Notes under the pieces: model-generated
Database searches by the model: none
What the model was told of the DNA's origin: nothing
The model's input: the letters and a program-made list of their open reading frames with translations, nothing else
Part shown: positions 20,096-31,122 of the stretch, piece after piece
Layout of the letters: every line of letters begins with the position of its first letter
How positions within the stretch are numbered: the first letter of the stretch is position 1
Translations under genes and position numbers: made by a program
Assembly (NCBI RefSeq): GCF_001012815.1
Contig: NZ_JYJP01000026.1
Coordinates: 62,001 to 126,000 of the forward strand
Length of the DNA stretch: 64,000 nucleotides
Origin: Vibrio mexicanus
Lineage (GTDB): Bacteria > Pseudomonadota > Gammaproteobacteria > Enterobacterales > Vibrionaceae
Direction of reading: 5' to 3'

Positions 20096-23000
20096 TCAAA
20101 ATAAGGCGCCGGAAGTGTCTGAGCAGGACGACAAAGGCATCGCAGCATACTTCATCAAAAACCGTGTTATCAGTTGGATGATAACGCTGATTTTCCTTAT
20201 CGGTGGTACCTCGGCGTTCTTTAACCTCGGGCGTTTAGAAGATCCTGCATTTACCATCAAAGATGCGATGGTGGTGACCTCTTATCCAGGGGCAACGCCT
20301 CAACAAGTTGAAGAAGAGGTCACGTACCCACTAGAAAAAGCCATACAGCAATTAACTTACGTGGATGAAATCAATTCGATTTCGAGTCGAGGGTTATCTC
20401 AGATCACCGTCACCATGAAAAACAACTATGGTCCGGATGACTTGCCTCAGATTTGGGATGAACTTCGTCGTAAAGTGAATGACCTGAAAGGACAACTACC
20501 GCCGGGTGTGAATGATCCGAGTGTCATTGATGACTTTGGTGATGTGTACGGTATTTTACTCGCAGTCACTGGTGAGGGGTACAGCTACAAAGAGCTACTC
20601 GATTACGTGGATTACTTGAGGCGAGAACTGGAGCTTATTGATGGCGTGAGTAAAGTCTCGGTATCGGGCGAACAGCAACAGCAAGTCTTTATCGAAATAT
20701 CCATGAAGCGCTTGAGCAGCTTGGGTATTGCGCCGAATACCGTGTTCAACTTGCTCTCTACCCAAAATATCGTGTCGGATGCGGGGGCAATCCGGATTGG
20801 TGATGAATACATTCGAATTCAACCAACCGGTGAATTCACTGACGTAGACCAGTTGGGCGACCTAATCATCACCGAAAGTGGCGCACAAGGCCTGATTTAC
20901 CTACGCGATGTGGCTGAAATTACGCGCGGATATATTGAGGTACCGAAAAATATCATCAACTTTAACGGCGACCTAGCGCTCAATGTCGGGGTGTCATTCT
21001 CACAAGGAGTGAACGTGGTTGAAGTTGGGGAGCGATTTGACCGACGCCTAGCTGAGCTAAAGTATCAACAGCCTGTTGGTATCAATATCTCCGAAATCTA
21101 CAGCCAACCGAAAGAGGTGGATAAATCGGTAAGCGGTTTCGTGGTTAGTTTGGGTCAGGCTGTTGCGATCGTTATCATTGTTCTGCTTTTCTTCATGGGG
21201 CTTCGGTCAGGGTTACTGATTGGTTTGATTCTGCTTCTGACTGTTCTTGGCACCTTCATTTTCATGCAGTACTTCAAGATCGATCTTCAACGGATCTCGC
21301 TTGGGGCTTTGGTTATTGCTTTGGGTATGCTGGTGGACAATGCCATTGTGGTCGTAGAAGGGATACTCATAGGGACGCAAAAAGGGCGGACTAGGATGCA
21401 AGCCGCGACCGACATCGTCACGCAGACCAAATGGCCTTTACTCGGTGCAACGGTTATCGCGGTGACGGCGTTTGCCCCATTGGGCTGTCTGAAGATGCAA
21501 CGGGCGAATACTGTGGAACGCTATTTACGGTTCTTCTTATTTCTTTGATGTTGAGCTGGTTTACGGCCATTTCACTCACACCTTTCTTTGCGGATATGTT
21601 CTTTAAAGGCCAAAAAGCGCCGGAAGAGGGAGAGGATTCAGACCCATACAACGGATGATTTTTGTTATCTACAAAAACTTCCTCGAGTTTTGTATGAAAC
21701 GTGCTTGGCTCACGGTCGTTGTGCTAGTGGTTGCTTTGGGTGCTAGCTTGTACGGGTTTGGTTTTGTTAAACAAGCGTTCTTCCCATCCTCGACCACGCC
21801 AATGTTCCAAGCAGATATCTGGTTACCTGAGGGGACAGATATTCGTGCGACTAACACTAAGTTGAAAGCGTTGGAATCATGGTTGTCTGAGCAAGACCAT
21901 GTCGAGCACATTACAACCACGGCGGGTAAAGGCCTGCAACGTTTCATGCTGACCTATGCGCCGGAGAAGAGCTACGCCGCTTATGGTGAAATCACCACAC
22001 GAGTCGATAACTATGAAGCCTTGCATGAGTTGATGGCGAACTTTAGGGAGCATGTCGAAACCAAGTTCCCTGAAATTAACTACAAGCTCAAGCAAATTGA
22101 GTTAGGCCCAGGTGGCGGCGCGAAAATTGAAGCGCGTATTATCGGCTCAGATCCAACGGTGCTTCGTGGCATTGCAAGGCAAGTGGTTGATGTCATGCAT
22201 GATGATCCTGGTACCACCAACGTTCGTCATGACTGGCGTGAACGTACAAAAGTGTTGGAGCTCAATTTAATGAAAGCCAAGCACGTCGCTACGGTATCAC
22301 TAAATCCGATGTCGATGATTTCCTATCGATGTCATTTTCGGGTAAGGCCGTCGGTGTTTACCGTGATGGTACAACGCTGATGCCAATTGTTGCGAGACTG
22401 CCAGAAGATGAGCGAATTGATATTCGAAACATCGAGGGTATGAAGATCTGGAGCCCAGCACTATCGGAATACATCCCATTACAGCAAGTCACACTGGGTT
22501 ACGATATGCGTTGGGAAGACCCAATTATTATTCGTAAAGATCGCAAGCGTGTACTTACTGTATTCGCAGACCCAGATCTCTTAGGTGAAGAAACGGCGTC
22601 AACGCTTCAGAAACGCTTAATGCCTGCGATTGAAGCCATCGAATTACCACCAGGTTATCAGCTAGAGTGGGGGGTGAGTACGAGTCTTCTAGAGACGCGC
22701 AAGAGTCGCTGTTTACTACGATGCCTTTGGGTTACTTGTTCATGTTCTTAATCACCGTTTTCTTGTTTAACTCGGTGAAGGAGCCGTTGATTGTATGGCT
22801 TACCGTACCTTTGGCGATTATCGGTGTAACAACAGGCTTGTTGGCACTCAATACCCCATTTGGTTTTATGGCCTTGCTCGGTTTCTTGAGTCTTTCGGGC
22901 ATGCTGTTGAAAAACGGTATTGTACTGCTTGATCAAATCGAAATTGAGATGCAATCCGGTAAGGACCCTTATGTCGCGGTGGTCGATGCGGCGCTCAGCC

Positions 23001-23185
23001 GTGTAAGACCTGTTTGTATGGCAGCGATTACGACCATTTTGGGTATGATTCCACTATTGCCAGATATCTTCTTTAAACCAATGGCGGTGACCATCATGTT
23101 CGGTTTAGGTTTCGCAACAGTATTAACCCTTATCGTTGTTCCTGTTCTGTACCGATTGTTCCATAAGCTTAAAGTGCCGAGTTAA
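20088..23185 (+). CDS. RND-family efflux pump (four frameshifts)
   Basis: This is a proton-driven inner-membrane pump of the AcrB/MexF superfamily. Corrected length is 1033 residues. Helix 1 is near residues 24-44, the porter domain follows with the PGATPQQVEEEVTYPLE motif, and the TM4 region LGALVIALGMLVDNAIVVVEG carries the proton-relay Asp. Single bases are missing at about 21479 (CCATT for CCAATT), 21655 (GGATG), 22267 (TTT for TTTT) and 22672 (six G for seven). Each repair restores conserved sequence, including SEDATGEY and LEWGGEYESS. The reading ends at a strong terminator. Confidence 0.9.
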
Positions 23186-23202
23186 AGTAGGAGAACATGT
23201 TG

Positions 23203-23238
23203 AAAAAGCCCCTCTGGTTCCGGCCCGAGGGGCTTTTT
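23203..23238 (+). terminator. Terminator of the RND operon
   Basis: The stem AAAAAGCCCCTC/GAGGGGCTTTTT has a 12-base loop and ends in a T-run. Confidence 0.9.
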
Positions 23239-23311
23239 GTATTTAGGCAACTTAAGTCATTTTGATTGTTCTATTATTAGAGGAACAATAATAAAGAGTA
23301 GGCTGGGTGTA

Positions 23312-23770
23312 ATGACTCTAAGTGCTAATGATAAGCGATTGATACAGGTAAGCTTTAGCAAAGTAGAACCAATAGCAGAGCAAGCGGCAGAAATCTTCTA
23401 TGCTAAGTTATTTGAATACGATCCAAGACTGCGCTCGCTGTTCAAATCCGACCTGACGGCACAAGGCAGAAAGCTGATGCAAATGCTAAGTACGGCTGTG
23501 AAAGGATTGGATGACTTGGAAAGTTTAATCGAACCACTGCAAGCGTTAGCTAGGAGGCACCTTAGTTACGGCGTTACGGTTGACGACTATACCCCTGTCG
23601 GTAATGCCCTGCTTTACACTTTAAAAGCTGGGTTGCAATCAGACTTCGATCAACAAACACGGCAGGCTTGGATCAAGCTATTTACTGTGGTTGCAACAGT
23701 AATGCGTGAAGCCGCTTACCCTGAATTCAACGCGGCAACCTACGTGAATCGCAAGGTTTATAACAATTAA
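23312..23770 (+). CDS. Globin-domain haem protein
   Basis: This single-domain globin of 152 residues resembles the globin half of flavohaemoglobins or vitreoscilla-type haemoglobin. The proximal His sits in ARRHLSYGV, and the N-terminal helix LIQVSFSKVEPIAEQAAEIFYAKLFEYDP is family-typical. There is no reductase domain. Such proteins bind oxygen or nitric oxide; the role here is not known. The ATG at 23312 is taken because it gives the usual N-terminus; the ribosome-binding site is weak. It is a single gene, convergent with metC. Confidence 0.85.
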   Translation: MTLSANDKRLIQVSFSKVEPIAEQAAEIFYAKLFEYDPRLRSLFKSDLTAQGRKLMQMLSTAVKGLDDLESLIEPLQALARRHLSYGVTVDDYTPVGNALLYTLKAGLQSDFDQQTRQAWIKLFTVVATVMREAAYPEFNAATYVNRKVYNN

Positions 23771-23794
23771 AGCCAGTACACAGTACTGGCTTTA
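23769..23794. terminator. Hairpin between globin and metC
   Basis: The 11-bp stem AAAGCCAGTAC/GTACTGGCTTT has A and T flanks on both sides and can serve both convergent genes. Confidence 0.7.
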
Positions 23795-23834
23795 AAGAGG
23801 CTCGGTGTGGAGATTTCAGTCTAGAATTGAAAAC

Positions 23835-25041
23835 TTAGTTAGCCGAAGCTTCTTTCTCAAGTACTAGCGCATTGTGTCGCTCTAAACCTGCTTCTAAATC
23901 TGCGATGAGATCTTCGACGTCTTCTAGACCAATGTGTACTCGAATCAATGTTCCCTCGAAGTTAGGGTTAGACAGTGTACGTAAGCTGTTGAAGCTTTTC
24001 GGCTCATTGGCCAAGATGAGACTTTCGAAACCGCCCCACGAGTAACCCATGCTGAAGTGTTTCATACCATCAAGAAGCGCTGTCGTAGCGCGTGGGTAGC
24101 TTGTTTTAAGAACGAATGAGAACAATCCATTTCCACCTGTGAAGTCGCGATCAAAATACTCATGACCTGGGCAGCTTTCTAGCGCAGGGTGGCGAACATG
24201 ATCGACTTCAGGCGAGAAGCCAGCCATTTGGCCACTTTTAAGCTGCTCTCCGCGTGTTGACGCAGACGCACATCAAGAGTTCGAATGCCGCGCAACCCAA
24301 GGTAGGCATCATCTGGAGAGACACATTGGCCCATCAGGTAGCTTTGTTCACGTAGCTGGTCCCAACATTTCTCATTCGCGACAGCAGTACCGAGCATAAC
24401 GTCCGAGTGGCCAACAATGTATTTCGTTGCCGCTTGAATTGAAATGTCGACTCCGTGGTCGAATGGAGAGAAGTTAACACCAGCTGCCCAAGTGTTATCT
24501 AGCATCACGATGATATCGTGCTTGTGAGCAATCTTAGCAAGAGTAGGAACATCTTGAACCTCCATCGTGATGGACCCAGGAGATTCGGTAAATAGCACAG
24601 TTGTGTTTGGTTTAATAAGAGATTCGATCTCTGCCCCGATGGTTGGCTCGTAGTAGGTTGTCTCTACGCCCATTTTCTTCAAAATAACGTCACAGAAATC
24701 GCGAGTCGGCTCGTAACAAGTATCAACCATCAGGATATGATCGCCGGCTTTAACGAATGACAAAATGGCATTTGAAATAGCCGCGGTACCACAAGGATAA
24801 AGTGCACAGCCAGCACCCCCTCAATTTCTACCATGGCGTCTTGAAAAGCGAAGTGCGTGTTCGTGCCACGACGTCCATAAAATAGAGTTTTGTTTGCTCT
24901 ATTGATGGTGGCCTGATGCTTTTCTGCCACGGTATTGAACACAACGGTAGATGCGCGTTGAACGGGTGGATTTACGACACCGTTGGTCCACTTATCTGAG
25001 CGCCCAGCAGTGATTAATTTAGTCTTTTTGCCTTCCGACAT
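23835..25041 (-). CDS. metC: Cystathionine beta-lyase (two frameshifts)
   Basis: MetC is a PLP enzyme that splits cystathionine to homocysteine, pyruvate and ammonia in methionine synthesis. Corrected length is 402 residues. The PLP lysine lies in [15 protein letters not shown]; the N-terminus has the typical [12 protein letters not shown]. Bases are missing at 24816-24820 (five C for six) and 24211-24212 (GG for GGG). Corrected reading gives [13 protein letters not shown] and WLASRPEVDHV, both conserved in the family. The start at 25041 lies in [10 protein letters not shown]. It is a single gene. Confidence 0.9.
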
Positions 25042-25166
25042 GAGAAATCCTTGTCAAAGAGTTATTTCTGTTATTTAAAACACGGACTTGATGGCAATTG
25101 CAAGTAATTGACTAGAATAATTCTGGTCATCGGAAGAGTGCTCGATAGTCAATAATCGATTAAGGA

Positions 25167-25203
25167 AGAAAAAGCCCATGAACGCGTTTGCTCTTGGGCT
25201 TGA
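25167..25203 (-). terminator. Terminator after cls
   Basis: On the minus strand a stem AAGCCCA/TGGGCTT with a 16-base loop is followed by a T-rich tract. Confidence 0.65.
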
Positions 25204-25208
25204 GGTCA

Positions 25209-26662
25209 TTAAAGCAATGGATTGAAGAGATAAAATAGCCTTTCAAGGAATCGAGAGTAGATACTGCGATCTTGCCACTCGTCCAAATCGACCAAGTAAG
25301 ACTGCTCTTTGTAAGTCGTTTGCAGCCAGTGCATCTCTTTTGTGAATGCTTGATCATCGACGGCTAAAGTCACCTCGAAGTTCAACCATAAACTTCTCAT
25401 ATCGAGATTAACGGTGCCAACGAGGCAGAATTCTTCATCGATAACAACCGACTTAGTATGAAGTAAGCCACCATAAAACTCGTGAATTTCGACTCCAGAC
25501 TCCAACAGCTCCGTATAGAATGCGCGAGAAGCCCATTTCACCATCAAGGAATCGTTTTTATGTGGGATGATAAGTTCAACTTTGACGCCGCGTTGTGCAG
25601 TGACCTTTAGTGTCTCGAGTAGATCTGGACTTGGTACAAAGTACGGCGTGGTAATACAAACAGATTGGTTTGCTTGATTAATTGCAAGTATAAGCACCTG
25701 AGAAATAAGGTTATCTGGCATGCCAGGGCCAGATGGGACCACTTGAATAGGGTGGGCAACAGAAGGTTCTTCTATTTTCGCTGAAGGGAGGTTAGGTAGA
25801 TTGCGTTGACCGGTCTCTACTTCCCAATCCCAGCTGTGTATTGCTGATAAGACGTTCACAGTTGGCCCGGTGACCCGAACCATGATATCTATCCATTGAC
25901 CAACTCCGGCACCTTGTTTGAAAAAGGCGGGATCGACCATATTCATCGATCCCGTGTAAGCAACGTTATCGTCGATGACGATGATTTTACGGTGCTGGCG
26001 AAGATCCAGACGTCTTAAGAAAATACGCCAAGGGCTCACCTCTAACGCCTGAACTAGGTTAACTCCGGCTTTCTGGAGTTCACTCGAACTTGGGTGGTTG
26101 AAAAAGCGAGGGCTACCGGCAGAATCCACCAGTAAATCTACCTTGACACCTCGTTTTGCAGCTTTTATTAGTGATTGGTTGACATTGTCGATTAATCCTC
26201 CTGGATGCCAAATATAAAACACCATTTTTATACTAGAGTTAGCGGAATCTATGTCTTCTATGATAGATTTTAGTATTTCATTCGGTGAGCTTTGCAGGGA
26301 TAGGCTGTTTCCACTAAGGGCAGGAAGGCTAAGACGGTTGTTACAAAGTTGATCAATTCTGAAAATGTGGCGGCTAGGTGATCAACCTGATGCGCATTGG
26401 AGTCATTAAGTTTTGCAAACCATTGTTCAAAAGGGCCAAACATCTCTTTTGCTCGTTCGGCACGTTTTCGCCCTAAGTTCAGCTCTCCAAATAAAAAGTA
26501 ACATCCCACTCCAACGATTGGCAGAATGTAAATAATCATGAGCCAAGCCAGTGACACACTCACAGCACGCCTTTTGAGGACAACTCGTAATGTCACACCG
26601 GCCACTAGAATCCAATATAGGATGATGCTGGCTAAGGTTAGGAAGTGGTAGAACTTATCCAT
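25209..26662 (-). CDS. cls: Cardiolipin synthase (frameshifted)
   Basis: Cls condenses two phosphatidylglycerols to cardiolipin at the inner membrane. Corrected length is 484 residues. Two N-terminal helices (about 8-25 and 38-58) are followed by two phospholipase-D HKD motifs, HRKIIVIDDNVAYTG and HTKSVVIDEEFCLVG. A base is missing at 26318-26320 (GGG on the plus strand for GGGG). Correction joins FLPL to SGNSLSLQSSP. The ATG at 26662 fits the family N-terminus; a TTG 21 bases upstream is possible. It is a single gene. Confidence 0.9.
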
Positions 26663-27062
26663 ATGAAGACCAAATGAGAACAACTTGATGAATATTAAAA
26701 CGTTATTACCTCTAGCTCAAGCTAGGACTTGACAACAATGTTGACTGTTGTTCTTGAGTCAATTCGGTGATGTGATATTTGACTACATAAATGCAACAAA
26801 TGGCATTGAAAGTGTGGGTTATTTCAAAAACTCTAGATAAAGAGAGATGTTATTGATGAAAAAATCAACATTTAAATTCACAAACTGGAGGATAGTTTGA
26901 AAAATGTCGTCTTTGGGGTTCCAATTTTATGGTTAAACTGGTTTACTTGCCACAAAACGAGCGCTTATCTAATTTTAATTAAGTGTAAACTATGATTTAC
27001 ATGCAATCTTTTAAAAGCGCCTATTTTCAGATGCAACACAACACAAAATATATGGAGATACC
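26663..27062. other. Intergenic region, cls to transporter
   Basis: These 400 bases hold no gene. Two dyads are visible: CTAGC-TCAA-GCTAG at 26712-26725 and ACAACA-N8-TGTTGT at 26732-26751. The second half is AT-rich and should contain the transporter promoter. Confidence 0.5.
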
Positions 27063-28493
27063 GTGGCTTCAAGTAATTCAACCACAGCACCTCGTGATTC
27101 ATGGGGTTCGAAACTAGGATTCGTTATGGCTGCAGCAGGTTCTGCTGTTGGTCTAGGTAATATTTGGAAATTCCCTTACACAGCAGGTGAGAATGGCGGT
27201 GGTGCATTTATCGTTATCTACCTTGCTTTCGTAATTTTCATCGGTTTCAGCGTAATGCTGACAGAATTTGCAGTAGGCCGTAAGACAGGACGTTCTGCTG
27301 TAGGTGCTTTTAAATCGACTGATGGTCGTTGGACTTTCGTTGGCGTTATAGGTGTCTTGAGTGGCCTACTTATCATGGGTTTCTACCCTGTAGTAGGTGG
27401 TTGGGCACTGGCATACGTTCAGAAAGTTGCTGGCGGTCTATTAAGTGCACCTGAAGCTATTGGTGATAGCTTTGGTGGATTTATCACTAACCCGATTCAA
27501 CCACTAATGTGGATGGGTGTTTACCTTCTTCTAAATCTGATCATCGTTAGCCGTGGTATTTCTGGCGGTATCGAGAAAGCAGGTAAGATCTTGATGCCAG
27601 TACTGTTCCTGATCCTTATCTTGGTGACAGTTAAAGGCTTGATGCTACCAGGCGCGATGGCGGGTGTTGAGTTCCTATTTAGCCCTGACTTCTCTAAAGT
27701 TGACAGTGGTGTTGTGCTCGCTGCGCTTGGTCAAGCATTCTTCTCTCTAAGTTTAGGTATGGGCTGTATGATCACATACGGTAGTTACCTGAAGAAGAAA
27801 GAGAACCTAGTTCAAACTACCGGTATGGTTACTGCGATGGATACGGGCGTTGCTATCCTAGCGGGTCTAGCAATGTTCCCTGCGATGTTCGCATTGGGCA
27901 TGGAGCCAGCTGCTGGTCCTGGTCTAGTATTCGTTGTTGTACCACAGCTGTTCGCTGAAATGGGTGGTGTTGGTGTTATCTTCGCACTTCTATTCTTCGT
28001 GGGTCTAACTGTAGCAGCACTGACTTCTTCAGTATCTCTACTTGAAGTTGTTGTTTCTTACCTAATCGATGAGAAAGGTATGAAGCGTTCTACTGCCGTA
28101 CTGTCATCAGGCGCTGTAATGGCTGTGCTTTGTGTGTTCGCTTCTCTGTCTCTAGGCGGCGTTGGTCCTACACTGTTTGACACAGGTGCATTCGATATCT
28201 TTGACCTTCTTACTGATAAGATCTTCCTTGCTGTTGGCGGTATGTTTGTATGTATCTTCGCAGGTTGGAGACTTTCTCGTGAAGAGCTTGAAAAAGAAAT
28301 CACGAACGGCGGTGAAATTAAATTCCCACTATTTGGTCTTTGGTACAATCTAGTTAAGTTTGTTATCCCTGTACTAGTAGCGGTAGTCGCATTTGCAGGT
28401 ATCTCGAGCGGTTTCGACAGCGGCAAAGGCGCTATCATGCTAATCGGTATCGGTATCATCGCATTGACTGCCCTTGTTTCGAAGAAACTGTAG
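27063..28493 (+). CDS. Sodium-dependent transporter of the NSS (SNF) family
   Basis: This is a 476-residue inner-membrane symporter of the neurotransmitter:sodium symporter family (LeuT fold). The N-terminal motif WGSKLGFVMAAAGSAVGLGNIWKFPY is the first-helix sodium/substrate site. About eleven or twelve helices follow. Substrates are probably amino acids or related amines, but the sequence does not say which. The GTG start has GGAG eight bases upstream. Highly biased codon use suggests strong expression. It is a single gene with its own terminator. Confidence 0.93.
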   Translation: MASSNSTTAPRDSWGSKLGFVMAAAGSAVGLGNIWKFPYTAGENGGGAFIVIYLAFVIFIGFSVMLTEFAVGRKTGRSAVGAFKSTDGRWTFVGVIGVLSGLLIMGFYPVVGGWALAYVQKVAGGLLSAPEAIGDSFGGFITNPIQPLMWMGVYLLLNLIIVSRGISGGIEKAGKILMPVLFLILILVTVKGLMLPGAMAGVEFLFSPDFSKVDSGVVLAALGQAFFSLSLGMGCMITYGSYLKKKENLVQTTGMVTAMDTGVAILAGLAMFPAMFALGMEPAAGPGLVFVVVPQLFAEMGGVGVIFALLFFVGLTVAALTSSVSLLEVVVSYLIDEKGMKRSTAVLSSGAVMAVLCVFASLSLGGVGPTLFDTGAFDIFDLLTDKIFLAVGGMFVCIFAGWRLSREELEKEITNGGEIKFPLFGLWYNLVKFVIPVLVAVVAFAGISSGFDSGKGAIMLIGIGIIALTALVSKKL

Positions 28494-28512
28494 TCGTATA
28501 AACTTCCGTAAA

Positions 28513-28538
28513 AAGAGCAGCCAGATGGCTGCTTTTTT
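28513..28538 (+). terminator. Terminator of the NSS transporter gene
   Basis: The stem AGCAGCC/GGCTGCT is followed by seven or more T residues. Confidence 0.9.
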
Positions 28539-28714
28539 TGTTTTAACCTTGCCAAAACTCATCAGTCTAAAAACTATGACATTGCTTCATAATGTACGTC
28601 ATATTGTGTGAGGAACTACTCTTTCGGATTATCTATAAAGTACTAAACTAATTGATAATGTTGTCGATATATGAATTGTGTGAATTATACATTTCCTTTA
28701 GGGAGAAGTTTTTT

Positions 28715-30331
28715 GTGAAGATGTCGGTTAGAAGTAAATTGTATTCTGGGTTCGGAAGTATTCTTTTCGTATTAATGATTGCGATGGGGGTGATTTGGGC
28801 TGAAGTTCTTTCTTCTCATAAGGTGGCAACTGAGATCCGCAAGGATGATGTGCCAGGGGTCCAGTTGTATTTGATCCTAATCGATGAGGCGGGGGACGTT
28901 TATCGCGATTCATTGAAAGTTATCGCAGGCTCTCCAAATGCTGAAAAAGAGTATTTCAGCAACAAAGGCCAGTTTAAAGAGGCATTTGACTCCATCATGG
29001 CGTTGGAACGCACTAATCCAGTGGATAAGAAACGCTTGGATGAAATAAACAGCTTGTTTTCACAGTTCACCACTGGATTCGAGCAAAAAATACTGTCCGC
29101 GATTCAAGGAACCCACGATTCAGAGCCACTCTTTCGTGAGTTAGATGGGTTATATGAGCGTTACCTCGTTAGATTAGAAAGTTTATTAGATGATGCATCG
29201 CTCTCGGAAAGTAGCCAAGCAGAAGAAGCCTTACTTGAACTGACAGATTCGTTTGAAACGATCGAAGGGACTATTATGTTATTGGCCCTTATTTCAATCC
29301 TTGCATCGAGTGCGGTCGCTTACATTTTGTCGAGAAACATCACGTCTCGTTTGACTAAGCTAGATGAAGTTGCACTTCGAGTGGCAAACGGCGACCTTAC
29401 TGCTGATGCGATTGACGACAAATCTGGTGATGAGCTGTCTAATTTGGCTGAATCAGTCAACAAAATGCAGAGCTCTTTAGTCTCGCTGTTAGGCTCGATC
29501 TCTCAAGTGAGTGCTGAAGTCCAAACGGCGTCTTCTGAGCTATCCCATATTAGCGGCAATATCGTTGAAGGGGCATCTGCACAAGCGGACAAAGCGGCAT
29601 TGATTGCTACTGCTGCCGAAGAGCTGAGTTTGACCATTGCTGAAGTCGCCCAACAAGGTAACTCGACATTTGACGTTGCGCAGCAGTCTGAAAAAGCAGC
29701 GGAAGATGGCCGAAGTGTGATTGTTGAAATGGTGGCTAGCATCCAGCAGGTTTCTCAGCAAATGAGCGATATGTCTGTACAGATGAATGAGCTTGGCTCC
29801 CATGGTGAGCAAATTGGCAGCGTTATTAAGGTGATTGAAGATATTGCGGAGCAAACCAACCTGTTGGCGCTGAATGCCGCGATTGAGGCCGCAAGGGCAG
29901 GAGAGTTTGGTCGTGGATTTGCCGTGGTGGCAGATGAAGTTCGAGCGTTGGCAGAGAGAACGACGAAAGCGACGCAAGAAGTTTCGGGTATTATTCAGTC
30001 GATTCAATCTGGCACACAAGAAGCTGTTACCTATACCGAAGACAACTGTCGTTTGGTTGATATTGGTGTGGAGCAAAGTACAGGTGCAGTGAACGCTCTG
30101 GAAGAGATCGTCGCTGGCGCATCCAACGTACAAAGCCGCATTAACTCGATTGCGACAGCTGCTGAGGAACAGACGGCGGTAACGAAAGAGATTGCTGCAG
30201 ATATCACATCGATAAGTGATATCTCAGAACAATCACTTGAACTTGCCAACGCAAGCTCTCAGTGTGTTTCTGGCTTGAATCAACGAGTCGAGCAACTGGA
30301 CCAGCTGCTTGCTAAATTCAAACTGAAATGA
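28715..30331 (+). CDS. Methyl-accepting chemotaxis protein
   Basis: This transmembrane chemoreceptor has about 538 residues. It has a first helix near 11-31, a periplasmic four-helix-type ligand domain of about 150 residues, a second helix near 185-205, a HAMP linker and a long cytoplasmic signalling coil. The tip [19 protein letters not shown] and the following [18 protein letters not shown] are intact, so it should bind CheA/CheW. GTG at 28715 is chosen because GGGAG lies upstream; ATG at 28721 is a close alternative. The ligand is unknown. It is not in an operon with other chemotaxis genes. Confidence 0.93.
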   Translation: MKMSVRSKLYSGFGSILFVLMIAMGVIWAEVLSSHKVATEIRKDDVPGVQLYLILIDEAGDVYRDSLKVIAGSPNAEKEYFSNKGQFKEAFDSIMALERTNPVDKKRLDEINSLFSQFTTGFEQKILSAIQGTHDSEPLFRELDGLYERYLVRLESLLDDASLSESSQAEEALLELTDSFETIEGTIMLLALISILASSAVAYILSRNITSRLTKLDEVALRVANGDLTADAIDDKSGDELSNLAESVNKMQSSLVSLLGSISQVSAEVQTASSELSHISGNIVEGASAQADKAALIATAAEELSLTIAEVAQQGNSTFDVAQQSEKAAEDGRSVIVEMVASIQQVSQQMSDMSVQMNELGSHGEQIGSVIKVIEDIAEQTNLLALNAAIEAARAGEFGRGFAVVADEVRALAERTTKATQEVSGIIQSIQSGTQEAVTYTEDNCRLVDIGVEQSTGAVNALEEIVAGASNVQSRINSIATAAEEQTAVTKEIAADITSISDISEQSLELANASSQCVSGLNQRVEQLDQLLAKFKLK

Positions 30332-30371
30332 CTTCGTTTCCACGCTTATTAGTTTGATGAGCGGTTAACAA

Positions 30372-30428
30372 ACGCTGGTGTCCCAGCAATTACTGGGTAT
30401 ACTCACCTCGTAATTGGAGCACCAGCGT
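30372..30428 (+). promoter_or_regulatory. Structured leader over the start of the pseudouridine synthase gene
   Basis: A perfect 9-bp inverted repeat, ACGCTGGTG (30372-30380) with CACCAGCGT (30420-30428), ends one base before the ATG at 30430. An internal stem CCCAG/CTGGG lies at 30382-30397. The outer stem abuts the GGAG ribosome-binding site at 30416-30419 and would occlude the start region if folded in RNA. Regulation by this fold is an inference. Confidence 0.5.
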
Positions 30429-30429
30429 C

Positions 30430-31122
30430 ATGTTTGATATTTTACATACCCATCCAGACTTCATTGTCATCAATAAACACCCCTCAGTTTCAGTTCATAA
30501 AGATGAACAGGAATCATCATTATTGCAGAACATCGCGTTAGTAACGGGTGACAAGCAGCTGTATTTAGTCCATAGGTTAGATAAAATGACGTCGGGCATA
30601 CTCTTGCTAGCAAGAAACCATGACGCCGCTAGTGTGCTATCACAGGCCTTCGCAGACCGAAATGTTGAGAAGTATTACCTTGCGATAGGCAGCAAAAAAC
30701 CTAAGAAGAAACAGGGATTGATCAGTGGTGATATGGAACGCTCTAGACGAGCGTCTTGGAAATTGATCAATCGTCAGGAAAACCCAGCAGTCACTCAGTT
30801 CTTGTCTCTTGCGGGCGAGCCTGGTGAGCGATTGTTTTTATGTAAACCTCATACTGGTAAAACTCACCAAATTCGAGTAGCTCTCAAATCTATTGGTTCT
30901 GCGATTGTCGGTGATCCTATTTACAATCCTTCATCGGTTGCTGATAGAGGCTACCTACACGCTTATGCGCTTGGGTTTGAATACCAAGAAGAGCATTGCC
31001 GCTTTGTGTGTGATCCCACCAAACTGTTAGATTTAGGGACAAAGTGGCAAGATCAACCGGTAAAAAATGCGATAAACCAGTGGGCACAGCCTTGGGACCT
31101 AACATGGCCGAAACTAAAATGA
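30430..31122 (+). CDS. RluA-family pseudouridine synthase
   Basis: This 230-residue enzyme turns uridine into pseudouridine in an RNA. The catalytic Asp is in HRLDKMTSGILLLA, and the RluA-class fold is supported by the C-terminal KPHTGKTHQIRVAL motif. There is no S4 domain. The target base is not known; it looks like the small RluA-like group often called TIGR01621. A four-base ATGA overlap couples it to the methyltransferase gene that follows. Confidence 0.88.
   Translation: MFDILHTHPDFIVINKHPSVSVHKDEQESSLLQNIALVTGDKQLYLVHRLDKMTSGILLLARNHDAASVLSQAFADRNVEKYYLAIGSKKPKKKQGLISGDMERSRRASWKLINRQENPAVTQFLSLAGEPGERLFLCKPHTGKTHQIRVALKSIGSAIVGDPIYNPSSVADRGYLHAYALGFEYQEEHCRFVCDPTKLLDLGTKWQDQPVKNAINQWAQPWDLTWPKLK

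Noticed and set aside
24179..25041. Two or three separate genes in place of metC
   Set aside because: The pieces join to one normal 402-residue cystathionine lyase after two single-base corrections in homopolymers.
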